A stretch of DNA of 64,000 nucleotides from Candidatus Zixiibacteriota bacterium (GTDB lineage: Bacteria; Zixibacteria; MSB-5A5; GN15; FEB-12): positions 310,001 to 374,000 of the forward strand of contig JAGNLV010000003.1 of assembly GCA_017999435.1 (NCBI GenBank), read 5' to 3'. The notes below the pieces were generated by a model. That model ran no database searches. It saw nothing but the letters and a program-made list of their open reading frames with translations, and was not told the DNA's origin. Positions 41,375-50,943 of the stretch are shown here, in pieces. The position numbers and the translations under genes are program-made. Every line of letters begins with the position of its first letter. Within the stretch, counting starts at the first letter, position 1.

Positions 41375-44023
41375 TCACCACGGGCAGTTGGCCGGCGCCG
41401 GACCCATCCGGTAGAGGTACGCGATCAGATGGGTCAGATCGGCCACATCCACCTTCTCAAGTCCGTCGCCGTTGATGTTGGCCTCCGCGAGACACGGCGG
41501 CTCCGGACCGTGACGGAACAGGTAGTTGACCAGGTAGGTAACGTCGGAGATATTGGCCACCGGTTCGCCGTCGCCGTTCACATCTCCCCGCATCCCGACG
41601 CAGCAGCCGTCGCAGACATCCCCGATCCCGTCCTGGTCGGTGTCGGCCTGGTCGGGGTTGTATTTCTCGGGGCAGTTGTCGCACGCGTCGCCGACCCCGT
41701 CGCCGTCGCCGTCCGTCTGGTCGACATTGGCCGTCGCCGGGCAGTTGTCGCACACGTCGCCGACATTGTCGCCGTCCGCATCCGCCTGATCGTCGTTCGG
41801 CTCCGCCGCGCAGTTGTCGCAGGCGTCGCCGTAGAGATCGCCGTCCGCGTTGTCCTGGTCCGGGTTGGCCGCGGCCGGGCAGTTATCGCACACGTCGCCG
41901 ACATTGTCGCCGTCCGCATCCGCCTGGTCAGCGTTCGCGACCGCCGGGCAGTTGTCCACATCGCCGCAGACATTGTCGCCGTCGATGTCGTTCTCGGCGT
42001 CGAACGGGCACTCGTCGCAGGCGTCGCCGATCCCGTCGCCGTCGCTGTCAAGCTGGTCGGCGTTGGCGATTGCGGGGCAGTTGTCGCAGGCGTCCCCGAC
42101 GCCGTCCGAGTCGCCGTCCGCCTGGTCGGCGTTCGCGACCGCCGGGCAGTTGTCGCAGGCATCGCCGAGCCCGTCGTCGTCGAGATCCGCCTGGTTGGTG
42201 TTGGCTTCCGCCGGGCAGTTGTCGCACACGTCGCCGACATTGTCGCCGTCACCATCCGCCTGGTCGGCGTTCGCGATCGCCGGGCAGTTGTCGCACGCAT
42301 CGCCGAGCCCGTCGTCGTCGAGATCCGCCTGGTCGGTGTTGGCTTCCGCCGGGCAGTTGTCGCACACGTCGCCGATCGCGTCGGCATCGCCGTCGGCCTG
42401 GTCGCCATTGACCACCGCCGGGCAGTTGTCGCAGGCGTCGCCGACCGTATCCTCGTCGCCGTCCGCCTGGTCGACGTTCGCCTCAGCCGGGCAGTTGTCG
42501 CAGACGTCGCCGATCGCGTCGGCATCGCCGTCGGCCTGGTCGGTATTGCTGTCGGTCGGGCAGTTGTCGCAGACGTCGCCGATCGAGTCTCCGTCGCCGT
42601 CCGCCTGGTCGGCGTTGGCCACCGCCGGGCAGTTGTCGACATCGCCGCAGACGTTGTCCCCGTCAACGTCGTTGTCGGGATCGTTGGGACACACGTCGCA
42701 GGCATCGCCGAGACCGTCGCCGTCGCTGTCCATCTGGTCGGCGTTGGCGATCGTAGGGCAGTTATCGCAGACGTCGCCCCGTCCGTCGCCGTCACCGTCC
42801 GCCTGGTCGGCGTTGGCCACCGTCGGGCAGTTGTCACAGGCGTTCCCCCGGCCGTCCAGGTCGCTGTCCGCCTGGTCCGGGTTGGCGATTTCCAGACAGT
42901 TGTCGCACGCATCGCCGTCCCCGTCCCCGTCACCGTCCTCCTGTCCGGGGTTGTTGACGGCCGGGCAGTTGTCGCAGGCATCGCCGAGACCGTCGCCGTC
43001 CGCATCCGCCTGCGTCGGGTTGGCCACCAACAGGCAGTTGTCACACACATCGCCGTCGCCGTCCCCGTCGGCATCCGCCTGGTCCGGATTGGCCAGCGAC
43101 GGGCAGTTGTCGCAGGCGTCGCCGAAACCGTCCCCGTCCCCGTCCGCCTGCGTGGGATTGGCGACCGTCGGGCAGTTGTCGCAGACGTTCCCTTTCCCGT
43201 CGCCGTCGCTGTCAAGCTGGTCCGGATTGGCGATCGCCGGGCAGTTATCGCACACGTCCCCTTTGCCGTCGCCGTCCCCGTCCGCCTGGTTCTGGTTGGC
43301 CATCGTCGGGCAGTTGTCGCAGGCATCGCCGAGACCGTCGCCGTCCGCATCCGCCTGCGTCGGATTACTGACGGTGGGGCAGTTGTCCGGCAGGCAGGTT
43401 TGGCCGGGTACGGTCGGATCGCCGAATCCGTCGTTGTCCACGTCGACGCAGTACTCGCAGTTGTCGCCGATGTGGAGCGCGCCTTTCCAGCGCGGCTCAA
43501 AGTAGACATCCTGGCCGACGTCGTTGACCGCCGTCATGTCCCACGCCGACCCGGGGCTGAACGACAGCGTGTCGAGCGTGATCACGTCGCTCGGCGACCA
43601 CCCGGTCAGGGTGAAGTAGTAGGTCGCCCAGTGCCGCCACTGGGTGCTGCCCGGCAGGCCGGACGAGAACATCACGGCCCCGCTGGTCAGGAAGCGGCGA
43701 TTGGCGTTGGTCAGCGCGAGATTGTCGTTTTCGTAGAAGAACGGCCCGACGTCGTAGGCATCGTCCAAAGCGGCCGACGGCTTCGCGCTGTCCATCACGA
43801 GGCTGGGATGATCCCAGGTGAACCCCGCCCCGTTGCCCATCACCAGATGATCCGTCCACCCCCACAGTTCGACCACCACTTTCAGCTGCCCGGTCGCCGC
43901 TTCCGGGCACACCGTCGCCACCAGCTTCATCGTATCCGGAATACCCGGATCCTCCTGGGCCAGGGCGGCCCCGCCCAGGAGCAGACATCCCAGAAGCACG
44001 CATCCGAAAAATCGTGTCCGCAT
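41375..44023 (-). CDS. Secreted thrombospondin type 3 repeat protein with dockerin-like tail
   Basis: 882 aa from the ATG at 44023, chosen for GGGAGG upstream and the signal peptide MRTRFFGCVLLGCLLLGGAALA. Residues about 25-190 form a beta-rich domain of unknown type. About 24 repeats of 23 aa follow, pattern DNCPxxANxDQADxDGDGxGDxC, each with calcium-binding Asp residues, interrupted by two variants (DNDVDGDNVCGDV type). The C-terminus (about 70 aa) is dockerin-like: GDVNGDG...ISDVTYLVNYLFRHGPEP and VADLTHLIAYLYRMGPAP. A long, stiff, calcium-dependent surface stalk is likely. Promoter at 44229-44257. Confidence 0.9.
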   Translation of the reverse strand: MRTRFFGCVLLGCLLLGGAALAQEDPGIPDTMKLVATVCPEAATGQLKVVVELWGWTDHLVMGNGAGFTWDHPSLVMDSAKPSAALDDAYDVGPFFYENDNLALTNANRRFLTSGAVMFSSGLPGSTQWRHWATYYFTLTGWSPSDVITLDTLSFSPGSAWDMTAVNDVGQDVYFEPRWKGALHIGDNCEYCVDVDNDGFGDPTVPGQTCLPDNCPTVSNPTQADADGDGLGDACDNCPTMANQNQADGDGDGKGDVCDNCPAIANPDQLDSDGDGKGNVCDNCPTVANPTQADGDGDGFGDACDNCPSLANPDQADADGDGDGDVCDNCLLVANPTQADADGDGLGDACDNCPAVNNPGQEDGDGDGDGDACDNCLEIANPDQADSDLDGRGNACDNCPTVANADQADGDGDGRGDVCDNCPTIANADQMDSDGDGLGDACDVCPNDPDNDVDGDNVCGDVDNCPAVANADQADGDGDSIGDVCDNCPTDSNTDQADGDADAIGDVCDNCPAEANVDQADGDEDTVGDACDNCPAVVNGDQADGDADAIGDVCDNCPAEANTDQADLDDDGLGDACDNCPAIANADQADGDGDNVGDVCDNCPAEANTNQADLDDDGLGDACDNCPAVANADQADGDSDGVGDACDNCPAIANADQLDSDGDGIGDACDECPFDAENDIDGDNVCGDVDNCPAVANADQADADGDNVGDVCDNCPAAANPDQDNADGDLYGDACDNCAAEPNDDQADADGDNVGDVCDNCPATANVDQTDGDGDGVGDACDNCPEKYNPDQADTDQDGIGDVCDGCCVGMRGDVNGDGEPVANISDVTYLVNYLFRHGPEPPCLAEANINGDGLEKVDVADLTHLIAYLYRMGPAPANCPW
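41612..43387 (-). repeat. 69-base tandem repeats encoding TSP3 units
   Basis: About 24 in-frame 69-base units plus two longer variants. The codon pattern gives nearly periodic cgtcgccgtcgcc-type sequence, which also opens long false frames on the opposite strand. Confidence 0.9.
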
Positions 44024-44228
44024 ACCATACCTCCCGCAAACGCTTAGCGGTGACAAGGACTCCCAAGATCTAATGAATGTTCTCATTGTGATCCTTCTCG
44101 GTGGACGCCCGGCCGGGAAACCGTCGATCGATATGCCGAGGCGCGCCCCCTCGATCGCGGGCAGGAGAAGCGGCGGTCGCCGATCCGGACGGCGGAAAAT
44201 GATCCGTGATTCGGCTGATTTCTAATTC

Positions 44229-44257
44229 AACATAGCGTGGATCTGGTAGTCTGTCAA
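44229..44257 (-). promoter_or_regulatory. Promoter of the TSP3-repeat gene
   Basis: On the minus strand TTGACA (44257-44252), 17-base spacer, TATGTT (44234-44229). This predicts a leader of about 200 bases before the ATG at 44023; no gene is seen in 44024-44371. Confidence 0.7.
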
Positions 44258-44371
44258 GTGCTTTTCCCGCGTGGCCCGCGCCCCTCTCGCGCTTGCGCCG
44301 ACCGTCGCCAACGCCTATGTTGTCGCTGCCGTTTGCGGTCCGCAACAACCGACAGGAGGATTCTTTAGTCT

Positions 44372-45313
44372 ATGCTGTGCCGCTGTGATCCTCACCCCAG
44401 GCGCCGCGCCGTCGCGGCCGGCGTCGTCAGCCTGCTTCTCATTCTGTCCGCCGGCGCCCCTGCCGCTCAAGGAGACAATCCCGATATGAAACCCGTCTAT
44501 CACTTCGTCCGCCTGTTGGGCACCCGCGCCGGGTGGCCCGACGACATGACCCCGCGCGAGGAGCAGGTCATGGCCAACCATTTCGCCTACCTCAAGGACC
44601 TGACGCGGAAAGGAATCGTGGTGGCGGCCGGGCCGGTCTTCAACCCCACTTTCGGCCTGATCATCCTGCGCACCGGGTCCGAGGCCGAGGCGCGCGCCCT
44701 CATGGACAGCGAGCCTTCGGTCGCGGCCGGCGTGCACACCTACGAACTGCAGCCGATGACGCTCTCCCTCCTCGCCGACCACCGCTCGCCGCTGCGCTAT
44801 GTCTCCCGTCCGAGCGCGCGCTCGCTGCGCAAAGAGATTGTCGTCCCCGTCTCCGCCGACTCGGCCTGGACCCTCTGGACGACCAATGCCGGCCTGGAGG
44901 CCTTCCTGGTCGAGAAAGCCAACGTCGACCTGCGCCTCGGCGGCTCGTTCGAGCTGTATTTCTCGATGGCCTCCCCGGTCGGCCAGCGCGGGAGCGAGGA
45001 CTGCGCGATCCTGAGCTTCCTTCCCGGACGGATGCTCTCGTTCGAGTGGAACGCTCCCCCCTCGTTCCCGTCCCGCCGCGACGGCGAGCGCACCTGGGTG
45101 GTCGTCGAATTTGAACCGCTGGCTCCCGACCGGCCGGCCGCCGACTCGGGTGTGACCCCGGCCGCGCCGGCTGCGGCGCAAACCCGCATCACCCTCACCC
45201 ACCTCGGTTGGGGGGAGGGGGAAGACTGGGACAGTCTCTATGCGTACTTTGACCGCGCCTGGGGGCTGGTTCTCGATGCTCTGCGGGAGTACCTGGCGGG
45301 TACGGCCGAGTGA
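44372..45313 (+). CDS. Exported YCII-like and SRPBCC (AHSA1-like) domain fusion
   Basis: 313 aa. A signal peptide (residues about 14-33) is followed by a YCII-like domain (about 40-135: YHFVRLLGTR..., HFAYLKDLTRKGIVVAAGPVF, GLIILRTGSEAEARALMDSEP), then an SRPBCC/AHSA1-like domain (about 148-310: KEIVVPVSADSAWTLWTTNAGLEAFL, LRLGGSFELYF, ILSFLPGRMLSFEWNAP, TRITLTHLGWGEGEDWDSLYAYFDRAW). AGGAGG lies 12 bases before the ATG. Both domains are small-molecule-binding folds; the ligand is unknown. Confidence 0.8.
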   Translation: MLCRCDPHPRRRAVAAGVVSLLLILSAGAPAAQGDNPDMKPVYHFVRLLGTRAGWPDDMTPREEQVMANHFAYLKDLTRKGIVVAAGPVFNPTFGLIILRTGSEAEARALMDSEPSVAAGVHTYELQPMTLSLLADHRSPLRYVSRPSARSLRKEIVVPVSADSAWTLWTTNAGLEAFLVEKANVDLRLGGSFELYFSMASPVGQRGSEDCAILSFLPGRMLSFEWNAPPSFPSRRDGERTWVVVEFEPLAPDRPAADSGVTPAAPAAAQTRITLTHLGWGEGEDWDSLYAYFDRAWGLVLDALREYLAGTAE

Positions 45314-45448
45314 GGGTGGCGGCGCCGGCGCGCGGCGCCCCGGCGCGTGTATAACGAATAACGAGACTTGTCCCCGACAGAGGAGCGCAATACATTAATT
45401 CGACCCGGGCCGACGCCGGCCGGTCCGGAGTTGATTGAGGAGGATTGT

Positions 45449-48400
45449 ATGCGCGCTCTGTGGAACCGTCTGAGCGGCCGGGTGCCGCTGGTGCTGTTGT
45501 CGCTCGTCGCCGTCATCGCCCTTGCCACCACCCTGACCCTGTGGGCCCAGTTGCAGACCGATGACCGGAACGTTCGGGTCAAAGATTTCCGCCCCCAGGA
45601 GACGACCGATCGGCGCACGAATGTCACAATCACGTTTTCCGCCGACCTCGTTTCCCCGGACAGCCTGAACCGGCCGGTCGCCGCGCCGCCGGTGAGTTTC
45701 GAGCCGCCCCTGGCCGGCGCCGCCCGGTGGATTGAACCGGCGGTGCTGCGATTCTTTCCGGAGTCTCCCCTGGCCCCGGCCACCGCGTACACCGCGACCG
45801 TCGCCTCCGACCTCGCCTGGCGCGACGGCCGCCGGATCGCCGAGAAGCGCACGTTCTCGTTCCGCACCGACCCCCTCAGCATCATGGGGGTCTCCTCCTA
45901 CACCATGCCGGCCGAGGATCGGCCCGGCCATGTCCGCGTTCACGTCGACCTGCGTTTCAACTACCCAATCTTCATTGAGGATCTCACCGAACGGCTGACG
46001 ATCGAAGGGAAGAAGAACGCCGAGGCGGGCCGGCTCTCGTTCAGCCTGCTTGATGTCATCAATACCCAGACCGCCGGGCGGAGCGGTGCGGGCGACGAAT
46101 CCGGCGGTCCGGCCACCGCCGACATCATCTCGCTCGCCACCGATCCCGTGCCCGCCTCCGACTCCGAGCAGGTCTACCTGGTCACGATCAGAGCCGGCGT
46201 CGACTGCCCGAACTGCGGCCGTCCCCTGGAGCGCGACCACACGGGCGACCTCGTCGTGCCGCCCCGGGAGCGCCTGGTCGTGCACGAGGTGGGGACGTAC
46301 ACGGAAGGGATCCGGCCGCTGGTCTACCTTTCCTTCTCAACCATGATTGCGACCGACCGGGTCGAGGATTTTGTCGCGGTCGAGCCCGCGGTCGACTTCC
46401 GCGCCGAGACCCGCTTCAACCAGATCCTCCTGACCGGCGCTTTCACGCCCGGCGAAACCTACACCGTCAGCGTCGCCTCCGGCCTCCGGTCGCAGGCGGG
46501 CGCCGTTCTGGCCGACGACTTCTCCGGCCGCGTCACCATCCAGGACATCCCCCCCACCGTGCTGTTCCGCTCGGAGGGCATCTACCTTCCGAGAGAGAAT
46601 TCCGGACTTCTGGAAATCGAGACGATCAACGTTGATTCCCTCGCGGTCGAGATCGAGCACATCTTTGCGAACAATCTCGTCTATGCCCTGGCCGGGGGTC
46701 AGGCCGATCCGTTTGAGCGGGGCGCGGCCGACATCCGCGCTGTCGGCCGCACCTTCTTCACCGCTCGGCACGCCGTGCCGGAGCGGAAGAACGAGAAGGT
46801 CCCCACGACTGTCGACGTCGCCGGCATCGTCGGCGACACCGCGCGCGGCATCTACAAGATCAGCGCGTACAGCCCGACCTCGCGGTGGGTCCGCGACTCC
46901 CGCCTCGCCCTGCTCACCGACCTCGGCCTCATCGCCCGCCTCTCGGAGGATTACCTCGTGGTCTGGGTCAACCGCCTCTCGACGGTCGAGCCGGTTCGGG
47001 GGGCCGAAGTCCGCCTGTACAGCCGGAACAACCAGCTCCTGCTCCAGGGCCGGACGGATTCCCGGGGCGCGGCGGTTTTCGAGAAGATCGTCGAGCAGAC
47101 GGCCGGGTTTGAACCGTACGTCATCACCGTCGAATACGAGGGTGACCTCTCCTATCTTCGCTTCGCCGAAACCGGCCTTGACCTGACCGACTTCGAGGTC
47201 AAGGGCCGGCCCCTGCTCACCCGGGGTTACGAGGCGTTCGTCTACACCGACCGGGGCGTTTACCGTCCGGGGGAGACAACGCACGTGGCGGTCCTCGTGC
47301 GCGCCCCCGGGGGCGCGGTCCCCGCCGACTTTCCCTATTTCCTGAACATCAAAGACCCGACCGGCCGCGATTTTCAGACTGTCCGCCTCACCACCGGCCG
47401 CAGCGCGTTCGCCGCCACCGATCTGGCTCTCCCCGAATACGCCCGCACCGGCAAGTACACCGCCATCGCACGCATCGGCGACGACCTCGAGATCGGCCGC
47501 ACCGATTTCCAGGTCGAGGAATTCGTGCCCGACCGGATCAAGGTGTCGGTCGAAACGGCCCGGGCGGCCTACACGGTCGGCGAGAACATCCCGATCAACG
47601 TCGCCGCCGAGTTCCTCTTCGGCTCCCCCGCCGCCAACCACGCCGTGGCCGGCCGCGTGCAGATCGAGCCGCACACTTTCGTCCCCTCGGGTTACAGCAA
47701 GTACAGTTTCGCCGACTCGCAGCGGAAATTCATGCCGCGCACGGACAATCTTCCCGACGCGGCGCTGGACGGCGACGGCCGGCACACGTACAGCTACACC
47801 GTGCCGCGCGACCTCACGCCCCCGTCCGCTCTCCGGGCGCTCATCGGCGCCTTCGTCTCCGAGCAGGGCGGCCGCGCCGTCAGTGGGTACCGCGAGGTGA
47901 TCATCAACCCGTACCCGCGCTACGTGGGGGTGCGGCTGGATCTTGAAGGGTACGCAACGCCGGGCGAGCCGTTCGCCGCGCGCGTCATCGCCCTCAACCC
48001 CGAGGGCCGGCCCGTGCCGCTCGCGGCCGCCGAGGCCCGCCTGTACCGCGTCACCTGGAACACCGTGCTCACCCGCGATTCGCAGGGACGCTACCGCTAC
48101 AAGTCTGAGCGCGATGAGACGCTCCTTCAGACGCAGACGGTCGCCCTGGCGGATTCCGGGGCTGTCGTCTCCTTCACCCCCGACACCCACGGCGAATTCC
48201 GCCTCGTGATCGCCGACCCGTCGGGCGGCCATTCGGCTGACGTCTCCCTCTACGCGTCAGGCTGGGGGTACGCCCCGTGGTCGATGGAGGAACCGGAGCG
48301 CATCGAGATCGGTCTGGACAAGACGGTCTACCGGCCCGGCGAGGACGCGGTCGTACAGATCCGCGCCCCCTTCGGCGGCACGCTCCTGGTCACGGTGGAG

Positions 48401-50932
48401 AAGGAGACGGTGCACGAGTCGTTTGTCATGGCCATGCCGGACAACACGGCCGAGGTCCGCCTCCGGGTCAAGGACGGGTATTTTCCGAACGCCTACGTCA
48501 CGGCCACGGTGTTGAAGAAGGCCGCCGAGGTTGACCGCTCGGCACCGGCCCGCGCTTTCGGCATCGCCCCGCTCTTCCTGCAGAAATCCGAGCGCGATCT
48601 TAACATCGCTCTCGAGGCCCCCGAGGTCATGCAGCCCCACCGCACCATGACCGTCGGCGTCCGTGTCGGCGTCCCCGGCCCGACTCAGCTCACGCTCGCG
48701 GTCGTCGATGCCGGCATTCTCCAGTTGACCGGTTTCGCCGCCCCCGACCCGCTGGAATTCTTCTACGGCCAGCGCGCCCCGTCGCTGCGGCCTTACGACA
48801 TCTACTCCTTCCTCTACCCCAACATACAGGCCGCGGAGAGCCACCTGGCGCCCGGGGGCGACCGTTTCTTCGAGGCCGCCCGCCGCCGCCACCTCAACCC
48901 GTTCGCCGCCGGCCGCGTCCAACCGGTCGCACTCTGGTCGGGGCTGGTGACGACCGACGCTTCCGGCCGCGCCTCGATCGATTTCCGCCTCCCCGCCTTC
49001 AACGGCCGGCTCGTGCTCATGGCCGTGGCCGCACAGGGCAACCGTTTCGGCTCCGCCGTGCGCGAAGTCACTGTCCGCGAAAACCTCATCGTGCAGGAGA
49101 GCTTCCCGCGCTTCGTCAGCCCGAACGACGTGGTCACCGGTCTCGTCACCGTGTTCAATCACACCGGCGACTCGGGCGAGGTGACCGTGGAGCTTGAACT
49201 GGACGGTCCGGCCGAAGCGGTCGGCGACAAAGCCCGGACGATCGCGCTGGCCGACGGCGCCGAGGGTTCGGTGGCCTTCACGTTCAAGGCCGGCGTCGTG
49301 CCTGGTCCCATCGCTGTCCGCATCCGCGCAACCGCCGGCGCCGACCAGACGGAGGCAGCCTTCCAGTTGCCCAACCGTCCCGCCCGCCCGCTCTCCACCC
49401 GCTATGGCGCGGGCGTCGTCACCGACACCGCCGCCGCCCGCATCGTACCGCCGGCCGATGTGATCCCGCGCACCGCCCGGTTCACCCTCCAGACGTCGTC
49501 GCTGAACGCCCTTCAGTTCCGCCGCCAGATCGAGTACCTCCTCTCCTACCCGTATGGGTGCGTTGAACAGACTACCTCGCGGGTGTTCCCGCTCCTGTAT
49601 TTCGAGTCTCTGGCGCGTTTCGTCAGTCCCGAACTGCTCGGCGGGAACGCCCCCGACTACTTCGTGCAGGAGGGGATTCGGCGGCTGGGGGCGATGATGC
49701 GGGCGGACGGCACGTTCAGCTTCTGGCCCGGCGGCGGCCCGCCTTCGCCCTGGACGAGCGTGTACGCCGGACACTTCCTGCTGGAGGCCCGACAGGCGGG
49801 GTTCGTGGTCGAGGACGATCTCTACGAGGCGGTGCGCAAGCGCCTCCTGGCGTGGGCGCGCGGCCGCGACCTGACCGACGCCGATGCCGAGATCCGCGTC
49901 TACGCGGCCTACGCGCTCGCCTCCACCGACCAGCTCGACCGCAAGATTCTCAACGAACTGCGCCAGATTCCGATCGCGCCGCTGTCGCTGCAGGCGAAGT
50001 TCCACCTGGCCGGCGCGCTCGCCCTCGCCGGCGACCGCACCGCCGCCTTCGCCATCATCGACCCGATCGAGATCCAGCCGGCCGTTTTTCCCCCCGAAAC
50101 CGGGGGCACCCTTGCCTCCGGCACGCGGACGAGCGCGGTCATGCTCGATGTCCTCGCGCGCCTCGACCCGGACAACCCCTCGGCGGCTGTGCTCGCCCGC
50201 GATCTGACCGAGAGCGCCCGAGTCGGACGGTGGTACACGACCCAAGAGAGCGCCTTTGCGCTCATGGCGCTCGGCCGCTACCTCGGGTCGCGCCCGGCCG
50301 CTGATTTCACCGGCCGCGTCGCCCTGGCCGGCGACTCCGCCTACACCTTCGATGAAACCGGCCTGAGCCTCACGCGCGAGAATTTCCTCGGCCGCGAGGT
50401 CACGATCAGCATCGACGGCGCCGGTCCGTGCTACTACTACTGGCAGCTTTCCGGCGTGTCGACTTCTCCCGCGGTCGAAGAATTCGCCCGCGGGATCCGG
50501 GTGGCCCGCGAGTATCTCGATGCCGACGGCAACCCGCTCGAACTCGACAGCGTCCGCCTCGGCGACCAGGTCATCTGCCGCATCGAAGCGATCGCCGAGC
50601 GGGACAATCTCTCCCACGTCGCGATCAACGATCTCCTCCCCGCCGGATTCGCCGTCGAGAACCCGCGTCTGAAGACGACCCCGCGCCTCGCCTGGATCCC
50701 CCGCGAGAGCGCCGCCATCGGCAACTCCGACATTCGCGATGACCGCGTCCTGCTGTTTGTCGACCTCAACCCGAAGACCGCGGTTGTCTATCATTACTCG
50801 CTCCGCGCTGTCGCCGCCGGCGAATTCCAGGTTCCCCCCATCGCCGCCGAGTGCATGTACAACCCGGTGATCGCAGGCGCCTCCGGCAGCGGCGTGCTCA
50901 CCGTGCGCCGCCCGGGCGGAGACGGGAGGTAG
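45449..50932 (+). CDS. Bacterial alpha-2-macroglobulin (thioester type)
   Basis: 1827 aa from the ATG at 45449 (GGAGG 5-10 bases upstream). An N-terminal signal anchor (VPLVLLSLVAVIALATTLTLWA) is followed by Ig-like macroglobulin domains and a bait region. The thioester site YPYGCVEQT has Cys1371 and Gln1374, followed by the alpha-helical toroid domain and receptor-binding-like end. These proteins trap foreign proteases at the inner membrane/periplasm and are paired with PBP1C, whose gene starts 11 bases downstream. No damage is seen across 5.5 kb. Confidence 0.95.
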   Translation: MRALWNRLSGRVPLVLLSLVAVIALATTLTLWAQLQTDDRNVRVKDFRPQETTDRRTNVTITFSADLVSPDSLNRPVAAPPVSFEPPLAGAARWIEPAVLRFFPESPLAPATAYTATVASDLAWRDGRRIAEKRTFSFRTDPLSIMGVSSYTMPAEDRPGHVRVHVDLRFNYPIFIEDLTERLTIEGKKNAEAGRLSFSLLDVINTQTAGRSGAGDESGGPATADIISLATDPVPASDSEQVYLVTIRAGVDCPNCGRPLERDHTGDLVVPPRERLVVHEVGTYTEGIRPLVYLSFSTMIATDRVEDFVAVEPAVDFRAETRFNQILLTGAFTPGETYTVSVASGLRSQAGAVLADDFSGRVTIQDIPPTVLFRSEGIYLPRENSGLLEIETINVDSLAVEIEHIFANNLVYALAGGQADPFERGAADIRAVGRTFFTARHAVPERKNEKVPTTVDVAGIVGDTARGIYKISAYSPTSRWVRDSRLALLTDLGLIARLSEDYLVVWVNRLSTVEPVRGAEVRLYSRNNQLLLQGRTDSRGAAVFEKIVEQTAGFEPYVITVEYEGDLSYLRFAETGLDLTDFEVKGRPLLTRGYEAFVYTDRGVYRPGETTHVAVLVRAPGGAVPADFPYFLNIKDPTGRDFQTVRLTTGRSAFAATDLALPEYARTGKYTAIARIGDDLEIGRTDFQVEEFVPDRIKVSVETARAAYTVGENIPINVAAEFLFGSPAANHAVAGRVQIEPHTFVPSGYSKYSFADSQRKFMPRTDNLPDAALDGDGRHTYSYTVPRDLTPPSALRALIGAFVSEQGGRAVSGYREVIINPYPRYVGVRLDLEGYATPGEPFAARVIALNPEGRPVPLAAAEARLYRVTWNTVLTRDSQGRYRYKSERDETLLQTQTVALADSGAVVSFTPDTHGEFRLVIADPSGGHSADVSLYASGWGYAPWSMEEPERIEIGLDKTVYRPGEDAVVQIRAPFGGTLLVTVEKETVHESFVMAMPDNTAEVRLRVKDGYFPNAYVTATVLKKAAEVDRSAPARAFGIAPLFLQKSERDLNIALEAPEVMQPHRTMTVGVRVGVPGPTQLTLAVVDAGILQLTGFAAPDPLEFFYGQRAPSLRPYDIYSFLYPNIQAAESHLAPGGDRFFEAARRRHLNPFAAGRVQPVALWSGLVTTDASGRASIDFRLPAFNGRLVLMAVAAQGNRFGSAVREVTVRENLIVQESFPRFVSPNDVVTGLVTVFNHTGDSGEVTVELELDGPAEAVGDKARTIALADGAEGSVAFTFKAGVVPGPIAVRIRATAGADQTEAAFQLPNRPARPLSTRYGAGVVTDTAAARIVPPADVIPRTARFTLQTSSLNALQFRRQIEYLLSYPYGCVEQTTSRVFPLLYFESLARFVSPELLGGNAPDYFVQEGIRRLGAMMRADGTFSFWPGGGPPSPWTSVYAGHFLLEARQAGFVVEDDLYEAVRKRLLAWARGRDLTDADAEIRVYAAYALASTDQLDRKILNELRQIPIAPLSLQAKFHLAGALALAGDRTAAFAIIDPIEIQPAVFPPETGGTLASGTRTSAVMLDVLARLDPDNPSAAVLARDLTESARVGRWYTTQESAFALMALGRYLGSRPAADFTGRVALAGDSAYTFDETGLSLTRENFLGREVTISIDGAGPCYYYWQLSGVSTSPAVEEFARGIRVAREYLDADGNPLELDSVRLGDQVICRIEAIAERDNLSHVAINDLLPAGFAVENPRLKTTPRLAWIPRESAAIGNSDIRDDRVLLFVDLNPKTAVVYHYSLRAVAAGEFQVPPIAAECMYNPVIAGASGSGVLTVRRPGGDGR

Positions 50933-50943
50933 CGGAGGACCCG

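Noticed and set aside
41612-43387. Regular repeats resembling a CRISPR array
   Set aside because: Repeats are in frame, 69 bases long without unique spacers, and encode TSP3 units; no cas genes.
41429-44047. Several long plus-strand frames (872 and 551 codons) over the TSP3 gene
   Set aside because: Created by the 69-base periodic sequence; translate to monotonous repeats without stops, no start signal, opposite to the real gene with promoter and terminator.
48257-50794. 845-codon minus-strand frame
   Set aside because: Antisense to the alpha-2-macroglobulin gene; no recognisable domain.
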